From Marchantia polymorpha subsp. ruderalis (Eukaryota; Streptophyta; Marchantiopsida; Marchantiales; Marchantiaceae): 64,000 nucleotides of DNA. Positions within the stretch are counted from its first letter, which is position 1, and each line of letters starts with the position of its first letter. The stretch spans positions 14,592,501 through 14,656,500 of the forward strand of contig AP031356.1 in assembly GCA_037833965.1 (NCBI GenBank). Direction: 5' to 3'. This document shows positions 9,426 to 19,464 of the stretch, piece by piece. Position numbers and translations under genes: made by a program. The notes beneath the pieces were generated by a model, which saw nothing but the letters and a program-made list of their open reading frames with translations, was not told where the DNA came from and ran no database searches.

Positions 9426-12400
9426 ATGACCTTCGACCGGGCGGCGGAGAACGTCCCATTCTTGAATTCGCGATTCCAATCTCTTGTGCGCGCTGCGCGC
9501 ATTCATCTGCTGGCTGCGGAACATTCTCGACGTCGTCGCACAGGAGATTTCTTGTTGATTGAGGGAGAAGTGAGTGCGCGTGATTTGGAATTGAGAGCGA
9601 TTAGAGTTTGCCGAGAGAGAAAGAAACGCGGGCAGTGCGGAAGTAGAATGAGCGGGCGAGCGAACCCCAGGAACGCAATGACGAGACCGAGCAGATTGCG
9701 TATGGTGCCACTTCGCCTGCCGCAGAACGGGCTGCGCGCTTTCGAAGAGCGCTTAATAGCAAGAAAGCTCGATTTCTTGCTATGGGGATGGAATTACATC
9801 TGCGCGAATATGGTGCGCGAGTGGCTAGAGCCACAGGGACCACCCTCGCGCGGATTGCGTCCGCATGTTGATCGGTGGACAGTCCAAGATTGGGCGCAGG
9901 CGTTGGGAAGATGTGCTGGCATGCCAGGGCATCTCCTTTTCGACAGTGAGAGCATCAAGGTGACCAAACAAGAAGAGGCGCAATTTGTGGAGCTGTTCAA
10001 GACCGGGAGGTCTACCAAGAATGGGTACAGGACCCGTGATTACAAGGATCGATTTCGCCGGACTTTGTCCGCGGCGCTGATGCAATTACTGCAGCCGCAC
10101 CGCGCCTGCTACATCACATTGTGGCAGGTCTCTTTTGTGGAGTGCGTCATCGAGGGAACTCCAATTCACTGGGCGATTATCCTGCACAGGGTGATGCGAC
10201 AGCACGCGTTTGAGGAGAAGGGGGGAACTCTAAACCATCTTTCTCCTTTCCTCATCAATTTTTATCGACAGCGGAATTGTTTGACAGCGGCGGAGCTTGA
10301 ACATTTTCCGCCATTGTCCATCGACCATCCCGGGAAGTATGTGCGGGAGAACGAGGTCGATACTGATGCAGAGGAGTCACCGACTTCGACCCCATCAAGA
10401 CGGAGGGACGAAGGGAGACACACTCCTGCAGCGCGAGTGCCGCGGAAGCGGCGATGGAGGGAAGAGTCTGAAGAGGAGCAGCATCAAGAACCCTCTGCTC
10501 CCATTCGACCGCGGCCGCTGTGCGAGCCATACAGCCGGCCGAAGCAGAAGGCACGCAGACTGGTGTTACCAGCTGACAGTGCAGACACGGCGACGATTGC
10601 GACGGAGATAGGAAGTGCGTCGCCAGAGAGGCGAGAGGAAGCGCGGACGACCGCAGGAGCAACGGGCCACGCTGCAACCTCGTCGGGAGAGAGGCCGCCT
10701 ACGGGCCAAGGGCCTCCGGAGTTACCACGTGCGATGCGGACAGATGTTCCGTTTGCGCACAGGCGAACCTCCGCGGACGGACGAGCCTCCGCGGACCGGC
10801 GAACACAAGTGGACGTGGATCTACGCTTACGCGTGGGAAGGAGCAGTCCGCCTGTGCACAGAACACCTCCGCACGTGCCGCCTGTGCACAGGCAAGAATC
10901 ACCCCCGTTCCAACGTAGGAAGGGGAAGGAGCCGGCGGAAGAACCGCCTACGAGACACCGGCCCTCGGGGCCAGACCCTCCGGCGCACCACGCGCCGCAA
11001 TTTGCGCCTTCGGCGCCAGGGCCTTCGAGCCGAGGAGATACGACCAGAGAGCGTGCGGAGGCCGCACCATCGGCGGGAAGTCCGCCGATAGATGCGCCTT
11101 CGGCGGTAGGGCCTATAGGCCAAGGAACATCGGGCGTGCGGCCCCCGGCCATGTCGCCTTCGGCGATAGATGTCCGCGGCGCTACGCCTGCGGCGGACAA
11201 GGCGCCGGCAAATGCGCCTACGCACGGGCCGGGCACAGCCCCCACGGACCGATCAAGGGAGCAGCAGACGATGGAGCGGAGTGATATTCCGCGGGATGAA
11301 ATCTCGATGCGCGATGCGCAATCCAACCCCGCGCAGCCACCCTCCGCTCGACCGCCTTCGGCGGCGGACGACGGAGACAGAGAGGACGCGGGAGGCAATC
11401 AACAAGTAAGCGACGGGGATGCCGCTCGGGTACATTCGCCTTCCGCCTTAGACATTTTGGCGACGAGCAGCGAGGCTGCAGCCGTGCCTTCGCAGGCAGC
11501 ACACGTCGAGGACGTGCAGCCCCACTCGGGGCAGTCGCCGACGCAATCAATGGCGACTGAAATTCTCCACTCGGATGATGACGACGGAGGCTCCACGGAA
11601 GAAATGTCAGGAGCAGAAGACACCGAGGAGGAGGAGGAGGAAATTGTTGGAGCGCCGGCGGCGGCGCTCTCTGAGCAGGTGATTCCGTTGCTGCGGTACT
11701 TGGATCGCAAGGTCGATAAATACGCCGACCCACTCTGGCCGGGATCTTACATCGAGTTAGTGCGCAGGCGGACTCGCACTAAAGTCCACACCAGCAAGCT
11801 TTTAGCTAGAGTGGACCAGGAGTTGAGGGACTTGAAGGAGAAGCATGAGTGCTTGTGGGGACAGTACAAGCTTAATCAGAAGTTCTACAAGCACACCGAG
11901 AAGATGAAGGATGAGAAACTGGGCGAGCTCACCAAGGAGCAGGTGAAGGTCAAGGAAGCACTCGATTCTGAGCAGGCCCAGAATCGGATTTTGTCAGAGG
12001 AGCTCGTGCGACAGACGCGGTTGTTGGAACAATGTCAGCTCGCACGGCAGGCGGATGAAGAATTAATCCGCAGGTTACAGTCAGAGTGTGGCGAATTGAG
12101 AGCGCAACGTGCTGAAGCCGAATCGCAATTAGTGCTAATCGAAGAGGATCGCAGGAAGGAGGCGGATCGCACGAAGGTGGAGACGGCGAGGCGAGTCGCC
12201 CACTGTCTCAAGGGCTACGCCCACTGGGAAGTGAAGGCGCAGGAGAAACTCACACTGCGTGAGTTTGAATTGCGCGCAGCCGGGTTGTTGTCAGGCGACA
12301 GTAGGAGTCGGCGGAAGGTAGCGAAGAAGCTCGAGGCCTTTCTGTCGAAGGCACAGGATACCATGTCCGCCCTCGAGGGGGAGGTGTCCGCGGCGTTGCA

Positions 12401-12530
12401 GCGGTTGGGACTGCGCAGTCGAGCGGAAGAGTGGCAGGGTAGGGAGTTAGTGCGCGGCAGTCGGCCGCGCAGGAGACGTAGTACAGGTTCCGCGGAGTGT
12501 AGTGTAGCGTGGTTCCGTGCAGGCGTGTAG
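9426..12530 (+). CDS. LTR-encoded ORF (1034 aa), unknown function, coiled-coil
   Basis: An uninterrupted ORF inside an LTR, starting at an ATG in good context (gccgaccATGac). Seen in the protein: a basic N-terminus (1-90); a globular block (about 90-310) with conserved LDFLLWGWNYI, DWAQALGRC, TRDYKDRFRR and GGTLNHLSPFLINFYRQ; a long Pro/Arg/Ser-rich low-complexity region; an acidic run (DTEEEEEEIVGAP); and about 230 residues of heptad-like coiled coil to the C-terminus. There is no signal peptide or membrane segment, and no gag, protease, RT or integrase motif. It lies wholly in U3, upstream of the LTR TATA box. The best guess is an accessory DNA- or RNA-binding or structural protein of the element. 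That is inference, and I do not recognise the family. Confidence 0.75.
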   Translation: MTFDRAAENVPFLNSRFQSLVRAARIHLLAAEHSRRRRTGDFLLIEGEVSARDLELRAIRVCRERKKRGQCGSRMSGRANPRNAMTRPSRLRMVPLRLPQNGLRAFEERLIARKLDFLLWGWNYICANMVREWLEPQGPPSRGLRPHVDRWTVQDWAQALGRCAGMPGHLLFDSESIKVTKQEEAQFVELFKTGRSTKNGYRTRDYKDRFRRTLSAALMQLLQPHRACYITLWQVSFVECVIEGTPIHWAIILHRVMRQHAFEEKGGTLNHLSPFLINFYRQRNCLTAAELEHFPPLSIDHPGKYVRENEVDTDAEESPTSTPSRRRDEGRHTPAARVPRKRRWREESEEEQHQEPSAPIRPRPLCEPYSRPKQKARRLVLPADSADTATIATEIGSASPERREEARTTAGATGHAATSSGERPPTGQGPPELPRAMRTDVPFAHRRTSADGRASADRRTQVDVDLRLRVGRSSPPVHRTPPHVPPVHRQESPPFQRRKGKEPAEEPPTRHRPSGPDPPAHHAPQFAPSAPGPSSRGDTTRERAEAAPSAGSPPIDAPSAVGPIGQGTSGVRPPAMSPSAIDVRGATPAADKAPANAPTHGPGTAPTDRSREQQTMERSDIPRDEISMRDAQSNPAQPPSARPPSAADDGDREDAGGNQQVSDGDAARVHSPSALDILATSSEAAAVPSQAAHVEDVQPHSGQSPTQSMATEILHSDDDDGGSTEEMSGAEDTEEEEEEIVGAPAAALSEQVIPLLRYLDRKVDKYADPLWPGSYIELVRRRTRTKVHTSKLLARVDQELRDLKEKHECLWGQYKLNQKFYKHTEKMKDEKLGELTKEQVKVKEALDSEQAQNRILSEELVRQTRLLEQCQLARQADEELIRRLQSECGELRAQRAEAESQLVLIEEDRRKEADRTKVETARRVAHCLKGYAHWEVKAQEKLTLREFELRAAGLLSGDSRSRRKVAKKLEAFLSKAQDTMSALEGEVSAALQRLGLRSRAEEWQGRELVRGSRPRRRRSTGSAECSVAWFRAGV

Positions 12531-12566
12531 CGTAGTACAGTGTAGTGCTAGGTAGGACTTAGAAGG

Positions 12567-12595
12567 TATAAAATAGTTCCAGGCGTTTTGCCTGG
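12567..12595 (+). promoter_or_regulatory. LTR core promoter: TATA box and adjacent hairpin
   Basis: TATAAAATA at 12567-12575, followed by the hairpin CCAGGC-GTTTT-GCCTGG at 12579-12595, which lies close to the expected transcription start. It is about 37 bases after the LTR ORF stop, so the LTR transcript begins downstream of the ORF. R plus U5 would be about 950 bases. Confidence 0.65.
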
Positions 12596-13545
12596 GGTTC
12601 TTTCCCATCAGAAGTATAGATCAGGAACCCATTTCCTTTGCGTGTTTGTGCCCTTGAGTTCTGTCACCACGCACGAGGAGTTACAACTTAGCGTTCCGCA
12701 TTTTGTAGCTGAAGGCCTTCGGCCGAATGTTCAGAGCTAGTACATTGGTTAGAGACTTGAGTAGTTCGGATTTGCACCTGCGGGTGACTGCCGATGCTCA
12801 GAGCCAGTGACTAGTTAGATACTTGAACAGTTTCGCCCCTACACCTTCGAGTGTTTCTTTCTGATTGTACTCCTTGGGATTTTTCCCCTGAATGCCAAAG
12901 TGAAGTTTTGCTACTTCGTGTAAGCCTTGGTTGTAAATTCAGGTTACGCTGCAGCAGGTGCCTTGAGGGTAACCCCTGTAGTATTTCTGGGAATGACAAG
13001 TGCCTGAGAATTAAAACTCTTCAATAGACTGTTGTTGTGTTACTGGAATGTTTCTCAGTGAGTCCTTCAGTGCGGACCTGTGTTCTCTGCGCGTTTTGTG
13101 AGTTGAGAGTGTTGTTCACCGCGTAGGAGTGACTTCGATCCGAAGTAGGTAGTCCAAACCGGGTTTCCTACACTAGCAGCAAGCTAGTGGAAGCGTTGTA
13201 AAAGCCGGAGTTGGAAGTCACTGCCCGGAGCTTTGCCGAGTGTGCTCGTGAGAGACTTTCCCCCTGAAATCTTGAAGCAGAGGTCCTAACGGATCTCTGG
13301 GTTGTGTTTCTGTAGTTTCAGGTGTGTGTGTGTGTGTGTGTGTGTGTTACGCTGCACTGTGCGACCTCCGAGTGCGCTCCGAGTGGACACTTGCAGTATT
13401 TCTGGGAGTGACAGTCGCCTGAGAATTCAAACTCCTCAATAGTCTGTTAAAACGTGACACTTTGTACCCCGTGTGTTCCTCTGTCCCTGTGGGTTCGACC
13501 TTTCTACCACTATATTGCAGTTTTAGCCTTTAGTGGGTTATTACA

Positions 13546-13561
13546 TAAGGGTGAGTTTATA
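13546..13561. other. Filler at the end of the inserted LTR
   Basis: Sixteen bases between the LTR end and the resumption of element B sequence. The first four match the start of the element C internal region and the rest match nothing I can see. It marks a deletion or end-joining scar. Confidence 0.6.
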
Positions 13562-13704
13562 TGCGTGGTGACAGAACTCAAGGACACAAACACGCAAAGG
13601 AAATGGGTTCCTGATCTGCACTTCTGATGGGAAAGAACCCCAGGCAAAATGCCTGGAACTATTTTATACCTTCTAAGTCCTACCTAACACTACACTGCAC
13701 TACG

Positions 13705-14155
13705 CTACACGCCTGCACGGAACCACGCTACACTACACTCCGCGGAACCTGTACTACGTCTCCTGCGCGGCCGACTGCCGCGCACCAACTCCCTACCCTG
13801 CCACTCTTCCGCTCGACTGCGCAGTCCCAACCTCTGCAACGCCGCAGACACCTCCCCCTCGAGGGCGGACATGGTATCCTGTGCCTTCGACAGAAAGGCT
13901 TCGAGCTTCTTCGCTACCTTCCGCCGACTCCTTCTGTCGCCTGACAACAACCCGGCTGCGCGCAGCTCAAACTCACGCAGTGTGAGTTTCTCCTGCGCCT
14001 TCACTTCCCAGTGGGCGTAGCCCTTGAGACAGTGGGCGACTCGCCTCGCCGTCTCCACCTTCGTGCGATCCGCCTCCTTCCTGCGATCCTCTTCGATCAT
14101 CACTAATTGCGATTCGGCTTCAGCACGTTGCGCTCTCAATTCGCCACACTCTGAC
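13705..14155 (-). pseudogene. Duplicated C-terminal fragment of the LTR ORF
   Basis: This encodes the last 150 or so residues of the LTR ORF on the minus strand, from ECGELRAQRAEAESQLV to the common C-terminus SVAWFRAGV. The upstream part is missing, because the segment is the first unit of the 1.3 kb duplication and its 5' side is fused to U5 sequence carrying a (CA)n run. It is a fragment and not a gene. Confidence 0.85.
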
Positions 14156-14970
14156 GTGTCCACTCGGAGCGCACTCGGAGGTCGCACAGTGCAGCGTAAC
14201 ACACACACACACACACACACACACCTGAAACTACAGAAACACAACCCAGAGATCCCTTAGGACCTCTACTCAAGATTTCAGGGGGGAAAGTCTCTCGCGA
14301 GCACACTCGGTGAAGCTGCGGGTAGTGACTTCCAACTCCGGCTTTTACAACGCTTCCACTAGCTTGCTGCTAGTGTAGGAAACCCGGTTTGGACTGCCTA
14401 CTTTGGATCGAAGTCACTCATACGCGGTGAACAACACTCTCAACTCACAAAACGCGCAGAGAACACAGGTCCGCACTGAAGGACTCACTGTGAAACATTC
14501 CAGTAACACAACAACAGTCTATTGAAGAGTTTGAATTCTCAGGCACTTGTCATTCCCAGAAATACTACAGGGGTTACCCTCAAGGCACCTGCTGCAGCGT
14601 AACCTGAATTTACAACCAAGGCTTACACGAAGTAGTAAAACTTCACTTTGGCATTCAGGGGAAAAATCCCAAAGAGTACAATCAGAAAGAAACACTCGAA
14701 GGTGTAGGGGCGAAACTGTTCAAGTATCTAACTAGTCACTGGCTCTGAGCATCGGCAGTCACCCGCAGGTGCAGTTCCGAACTACTCAAGTCTCTAACCA
14801 ATGTACTAGCTCTGAACATTCGGCCGAAGGCCTTCAGCTACAAAATGCGGAACGCTAAGTTGTAACTCCTCGTGCGTGGTGACAGAACTCAAGGACACAA
14901 ACACGCAAAGGAAATGGGTTCCTGATCTGCACTTCTGATGGGAAAGAACCCCAGGCAAAATGCCTGGAAC

Positions 14971-14979
14971 TATTTTATA
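14971..14979 (-). promoter_or_regulatory. TATA box of element B 3' LTR
   Basis: TATAAAATA on the minus strand, followed by the CCAGGC/GCCTGG hairpin at 14951-14967. The duplicated unit carries a second copy at 13660-13668. Confidence 0.6.
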
Positions 14980-15015
14980 CCTTCTAAGTCCTACCTAACA
15001 CTACACTGCACTACG

Positions 15016-18000
15016 CTACACGCCTGCACGGAACCACGCTACACTACACTCCGCGGAACCTGTACTACGTCTCCTGCGCGGCCGACTGCCGCGCACCAAC
15101 TCCCTACCCTGCCACTCTTCCGCTCGACTGCGCAGTCCCAACCTCTGCAACGCCGCAGACACCTCCCCCTCGAGGGCGGACATGGTATCCTGTGCCTTCG
15201 ACAGAAAGGCTTCGAGCTTCTTCGCTACCTTCCGCCGACTCCTTCTGTCGCCTGACAACAACCCGGCTGCGCGCAGCTCAAACTCACGCAGTGTGAGTTT
15301 CTCCTGCGCCTTCACTTCCCAGTGGGCGTAGCCCTTGAGACAGTGGGCGACTCGCCTCGCCGTCTCCACCTTCGTGCGATCCGCCTCCTTCCTGCGATCC
15401 TCTTCGATCATCACTAATTGCGATTCGGCTTCAGCACGTTGCGCTCTCAATTCGCCACACTCTGACTGTAACCTGCGGATTAACTCTTCATCCGCCTGCC
15501 GTGCGAGCTGACATTGTTCCAACAACCGCGTCTGTCGCACGAGCTCCTCTGACAAAATCCGATTCTGGGCCTGCTCAGAGTTGAGTGCTTCCTTGACCTT
15601 CACCTGCTCCTTGGTGAGCTCGCCCAGTTTCTCATCCTTCATCTTCTCGGTGTGCTTGTAGAACTTCTGATTAAGCTTGTACTGACCCCACAAGCACTCA
15701 TGCTTCTCCTTCAAGTCCCTCAACTCCTGGTCCACTCTAGCTAATAGCTTGCTGGTGTGGACTTTAGTGCGAGTCCGCCTGCGCACTAACTCGATGTAAG
15801 ATCCCGGCTGAAGTGGGTCGGCGTATTTATCGACCTTGCGATCCAAGTACCGCAGCAACGGAATCACCTGCTCAGAGAGCGCCGCCGCCGGCGCTCCAAC
15901 AATTTCCTCCTCCTCCTCCTCGGTGTCTTCTGCTCCTGACATTTCTTCCGTGGAGCCTCCGTCGTCATCATCCGAGTGGAGAATTTCAGTCGCCATTGAT
16001 TGCGTCGGCGACTGCCCCGAGTGGGGCTGCACGTCGTCGACGTGTGCTGCCTGCGAAGGCACGGCTGCAGCCTCGCTGCTCGTCGCCAAAATGTCTAAGG
16101 CGGAAGGCGAATGTACCCGAGCGGCATCCCCGTCGCTCGCTTGTTGATTGCCTACCGCGTTCTCTCTGTCGCCGTCGTCCGCCGCCGAAGGCGATTGAGC
16201 GGAGGGTGGCTGCGCGGGGTTGGATTGCGCATCGCGCATCGAGATTTCATCCCGCGGACAGTCACTCCGCTCCTCCGTCTGCTGCTCCCTTGATCGGTCC
16301 GTGGGGGCTGTGCCCGGCCCGTGCGTAGGCGCATTTGCCGGCGCCTTGTCCGCCGCAGGCGTAGCGCCGCGGACATCTATCGCCGAAGGCGACATGGCCG
16401 GGGGCCGCACGCCCGATGTTCCTTGGCCTATAGGCCCTACCGCCGAAGGCGCATCTATCGGCGGACTTCCCGCCGATGGTGCGGCCTCCGCACGCTCTCT
16501 GCTCGTATCTCCTCGGCTCGAAGGCCCTGGCGCCGAAGGCGCAAATTGCGGCGCGTGGTGCGCCGGAGGGTCTGGCCCCGAGGGCCGGTGTCCCGTAGGC
16601 GGTTCTTCCGCCGGCTCCTTCCCCTTCCTACGTTGGAACGGGGGTGATTCTTGCCTGTGCACAGGCGGCACGTGTGGAGGTGTCCGGTGCACAGGCGACC
16701 TGTGCACAGGCGACCTGTGCACAGGCGACCTGTGCACAGGTGAGCGCCTGTGCACAGGCGGACTGCTCCTTCCCACGCGTAAGCGTAGATCCACGTCCAC
16801 TTGTGTTCGCCGGTCCGCGGAGGCTCGTCCGTCCGCGGAGGTTCGCCTGTGCGCAAACGGAACATCTGTCCGCATCGCACGTGGTAACTCTGGAGGCCCT
16901 TGGCCCGTAGGCGGCCTCTCTCCCGACGAGGTTGCAGCGTGGCCCGTTGCTCCTGCGGTCGTCCGCGCTTCCTCTCGCCTCTCTGGCGACGCACTTCCTA
17001 TCTCCGTCGCAATCGTCGCCGTGTCCGCACTGTCAGCTGGTAACACCAGTCTGCGTGCCTTCTGCTTCGGCCGGCTGTATGGCTCGCACAGCGGCCGCGG
17101 TCGAATGGGAGCAGAGGGTTCTTGATGCTGCTCCTCTTCAGACTCTTCCCTCCATCGCCGCTTCCGCGGCACTCGCGCTGCAGGGGTGTGTCTCCCTTCG
17201 TCCCTCCGTCTTGACGGGGTAGAAGTCGGTGACTCCTCTGCATCAGTGTCGACCTCGTTCTCCCGCACATACTTCCCGGGATGGTCGATGGACAATGGCG
17301 GAAAATGTTCAAGCTCCGCCGCTGTCAAACAATTCCGCTGTCGATAAAAATTGATGAGGAAAGGAGAAAGATGGTTTAGAGTTCCCCCTTTCTCCTCAAA
17401 CGCGTGCTGTCGCATCACCCTGTGCAGGATGCTCGCCCAGTGAATTGGAGTTCCCTCGATGACGCACTCCACAAAAGAGACCTGCCACAATGTGATGTAG
17501 CAGGCGCGGTGCGGCTGCAGTAATTGCATCAGCGCCGCGGACAAAGTCCGGCGAAATCGATCCTTGTAATCACGGGTCCTGTACCCATTCTTGGTAGACC
17601 TCCCGGTCTTGAACAGCTCCACAAATTGCGCCTCTTCTTGTTTGGTCACCTTGATGCTCTCACTGTCGAAAAGGAGATGCCCTGGCATGCGAGCACATCT
17701 TCCCAACGCCTGCGCCCAATCTTGGACTGTCCACCGGTCAACATGCGGACGCAATCCGCGCGAGGGTGGTCCCTGTGGCTCTAGCCACTCGCGCACCATA
17801 TTCGCACAGATGTAATTCCATCCCCATAGCAAGAAATCGAGCTTTCTTGCTATTAAGCGCTCCTCAAAAGCGCGCAGCCCGTTCTGCGGCAGGCGAAGTG
17901 GCACCATCCGCAATCTGCTCGGTCTCGTCATTGCGTTCCTGGGGTTCGCTCGCCCGCTCATTCTACTTCCGCACCGCCCGTGCTTCTTTCTCTCTCGGCA

Positions 18001-18183
18001 AACTCTAATCGCTCTCAATTCCAAATCACGCGCACTCACTTCTCCCTCAATCAACAAGAAATCTCCTGTGTGACGACGTCGAGAATGTTCCGCAGCCAGC
18101 AGATGGATGCGCGCAGCGCGCACAAGAGATTGGAATCGCGAATTCAAGAATGGGACGTTCTCCGCCGCCCGGTCGAAGGTCAT
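15016..18183 (-). CDS. LTR-encoded ORF of element B 3' LTR (1055 aa)
   Basis: The longest uninterrupted copy of the LTR ORF, from ATG at 18183. It has the same architecture as the 9426-12530 copy: N-terminal globular domain, proline-rich middle, acidic run and C-terminal coiled coil. Its extra length comes from additional five-residue HRSPV units, encoded by a 15-base repeat around the palindrome CCTGTGCACAGG at about 16680-16756. It sits in the 3' LTR, the copy that would be carried at the 3' end of a full-length element transcript. Function unknown. Confidence 0.75.
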   Translation of the reverse strand: MTFDRAAENVPFLNSRFQSLVRAARIHLLAAEHSRRRHTGDFLLIEGEVSARDLELRAIRVCRERKKHGRCGSRMSGRANPRNAMTRPSRLRMVPLRLPQNGLRAFEERLIARKLDFLLWGWNYICANMVREWLEPQGPPSRGLRPHVDRWTVQDWAQALGRCARMPGHLLFDSESIKVTKQEEAQFVELFKTGRSTKNGYRTRDYKDRFRRTLSAALMQLLQPHRACYITLWQVSFVECVIEGTPIHWASILHRVMRQHAFEEKGGTLNHLSPFLINFYRQRNCLTAAELEHFPPLSIDHPGKYVRENEVDTDAEESPTSTPSRRRDEGRHTPAARVPRKRRWREESEEEQHQEPSAPIRPRPLCEPYSRPKQKARRLVLPADSADTATIATEIGSASPERREEARTTAGATGHAATSSGERPPTGQGPPELPRAMRTDVPFAHRRTSADGRASADRRTQVDVDLRLRVGRSSPPVHRRSPVHRSPVHRSPVHRSPVHRTPPHVPPVHRQESPPFQRRKGKEPAEEPPTGHRPSGPDPPAHHAPQFAPSAPGPSSRGDTSRERAEAAPSAGSPPIDAPSAVGPIGQGTSGVRPPAMSPSAIDVRGATPAADKAPANAPTHGPGTAPTDRSREQQTEERSDCPRDEISMRDAQSNPAQPPSAQSPSAADDGDRENAVGNQQASDGDAARVHSPSALDILATSSEAAAVPSQAAHVDDVQPHSGQSPTQSMATEILHSDDDDGGSTEEMSGAEDTEEEEEEIVGAPAAALSEQVIPLLRYLDRKVDKYADPLQPGSYIELVRRRTRTKVHTSKLLARVDQELRDLKEKHECLWGQYKLNQKFYKHTEKMKDEKLGELTKEQVKVKEALNSEQAQNRILSEELVRQTRLLEQCQLARQADEELIRRLQSECGELRAQRAEAESQLVMIEEDRRKEADRTKVETARRVAHCLKGYAHWEVKAQEKLTLREFELRAAGLLSGDRRSRRKVAKKLEAFLSKAQDTMSALEGEVSAALQRLGLRSRAEEWQGRELVRGSRPRRRRSTGSAECSVAWFRAGV
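16680..16756. repeat. Coding 15-base palindromic repeat (VNTR) in LTR ORF
   Basis: Four or five direct units of about 15 bases (CGACCTGTGCACAGG), each centred on the palindrome CCTGTGCACAGG. It encodes (HRSPV)n in the minus-strand ORF. Unit number differs between LTR copies (compare 33300-33340, 23100-23160 and 52600-52660), which explains the ORF lengths 1034, 1045 and 1055. Confidence 0.85.
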
Positions 18184-19427
18184 GGTCGGCTCTTGGTCGT
18201 GAAGAACGTCTCACTTGATGGCCGCGCCGGCTGTACGCTGGAACGGTCTTCGCTCTCACGCGCGGCTTCACGCTCCGCCGTCGTCGATTAAACTCTCACG
18301 CTCGAATTGGCGGATTTGAACTCCGCGAGCGTGTCACCCTGCGGACATGGGGGCGTAGCGCCGAAGGCGAGTTTTCCGCCTTGCGCGGTACACTTGTTCG
18401 TACCGTCCCTCGGCCAATCTCCCTCTGCCTTGACGCGTGTGTCCGCATGTCGGACAAAAATTCAACTCCTGCTTGTGCGCAGGCAAGAGCCTCGGCGGAT
18501 TCTCCGCCGGCGCGGAACTTGAACATCCTCCTGTGCACAGGCGTTCGCCTGTGCGCAGGCGAATTCCGTCCGCGGCGCTGCGCTGGCGCGGAAGGCGTTG
18601 ACCGTGGTCAGCCGTCTCCGTCCAGTCTGTCCGTTCCTGGTCTCTCCGTCGGCGCTTCCGCCGCCGCAACTCCGTCCGTCCAAGAGCGCATCCACCCGTG
18701 CCGTCCGCATGGTCCGTACCGATTGGATTACTCTGGCGGCTCCTCCGACATACGCGGCGCGGCGCTGGTGCGGAAGGCGCCGTACACTTTCTACATCACA
18801 AGACGCATTTCTAGGGCCCAAGGCGGATTTCCCGCCGACGCCGAAGTGCCTGTGCACAGGCGTACTCCTGTGCGTAGGCGGACTTCGCGCCTTCCCTAAC
18901 CCTACTTCGCCTGTGCACAGGCGAACGCCTTCGTCCGCGCATAGGACAAAACTTGATTCCTCCTTCCGCGTAGGCGGAATTCGCGCCGGTGGCGAACTCC
19001 TTCCGCCGTAGGCGACCGCCTCCGTTTCTTCCAGTAGCGATAACTCCCTAAGTCCTCATCCGTTCCAAGCGTTCTTGGGCTCGTTGGAATCAGCGCGTCG
19101 AGCTCTTTCCAACGGGATCCTAACTTGGTCAAGACGCCCGAGGGTTGACCTAATTATGGGTTTCCCTACAGCCGCGGACGCAACCTCCGAAGGCGGGTTT
19201 TGCGCCTTGCGCCGTAGAGATCCTAACTGCGGAGCTCGCAGGGAGGATGGTGCCTGTCCTTACTGCGGCACCCCAAATCCCAGATTCTACAAGATCCCTC
19301 GAGAATCCCCGCGATCTTCCGGATTCACTCTGTTTTGATGTACCGAAGGCTGTTTACAATGCTGCCAGGGTACAGTTTTCCAAAAATGTTTTAATTTCCT
19401 CAAAATTGCCAAAAGTGGGGTACCACA

Positions 19428-19440
19428 TGCCCCCCTCCTC
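19428..19440 (-). other. Polypurine tract of element B
   Basis: GAGGAGGGGGGCA on the minus strand, immediately before the 3' LTR start. It is identical to the tract of element C at 61113-61125. This is the expected primer for plus-strand DNA synthesis. Confidence 0.85.
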
Positions 19441-19464
19441 AATTGTGAGCGCCCACGCGAACAC

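Larger units (their letters stand above)
8182..13545 (+). mobile_element. LTR of subfamily 1 inserted in element B 3' LTR
   Basis: A 5364-base LTR (TGTGGTACCCC...GGGTTATTACA) in + orientation, carrying an open LTR ORF (9426-12530), a TATA box at 12567-12575 and a (GT)13 run at 13322-13348. On the right it continues with TAAG, the first bases of the internal region in element C, then about 12 unmatched bases before host sequence resumes at 13562. No target duplication is seen. I infer the 5' LTR of an element whose remainder was deleted, or a solo LTR with filler DNA. Confidence 0.85.
7468..15466. repeat. 1.3 kb tandem duplication inside the element B 3' LTR
   Basis: The first unit is 7468-8181 plus 13562-14155, itself split by the inserted LTR. 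The second unit is 14156-15466. The offset between matching bases either side of the insertion is 1311. The junction is at 14155/14156, where ORF sequence (ctctgac) runs directly into U5 sequence (gtgtccactc). The first unit's copy of the (CA)n tract is one repeat shorter. The duplication must predate the + LTR insertion, because the insertion splits only one unit. Confidence 0.85.
7313..19427 (-). mobile_element. 3' LTR of element B, interrupted and partly duplicated
   Basis: It starts ...GGGGTACCACA at 19427 (right edge) and reaches the outer TGTAATAACCC end at 7313. Removing the inserted LTR and filler (8182-13561) leaves a 6.7 kb LTR. It is longer than the 5.4 kb norm because a segment covering U5/R and the last codons of the ORF occurs twice (7468-8181 plus 13562-14155, then 14156-15466). 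With one duplicate removed the length is about 5427 bases, versus 5395 for the 5' LTR. Most of the difference is a 30-base repeat change in the ORF. Confidence 0.88.

Noticed and set aside
10484-11398. Long antisense frames (about 265-320 codons) opposite the proline-rich part of every LTR ORF
   Set aside because: They occur only where the sense strand is GC-rich and repetitive, have low-complexity Gly/Cys/Ser-rich translations, and vary with the repeat number. They are shadow frames.
13322-13348. GT/CA runs in U5 as regulatory elements
   Set aside because: They are present in all LTRs but length varies freely between copies (about 6 to 13 repeats). They are best read as ordinary microsatellites.
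16680-16756. CRISPR-like array of 15-base repeats
   Set aside because: Units are head to tail with no unique spacers, lie inside a coding frame, and the setting is a plant nuclear retrotransposon.
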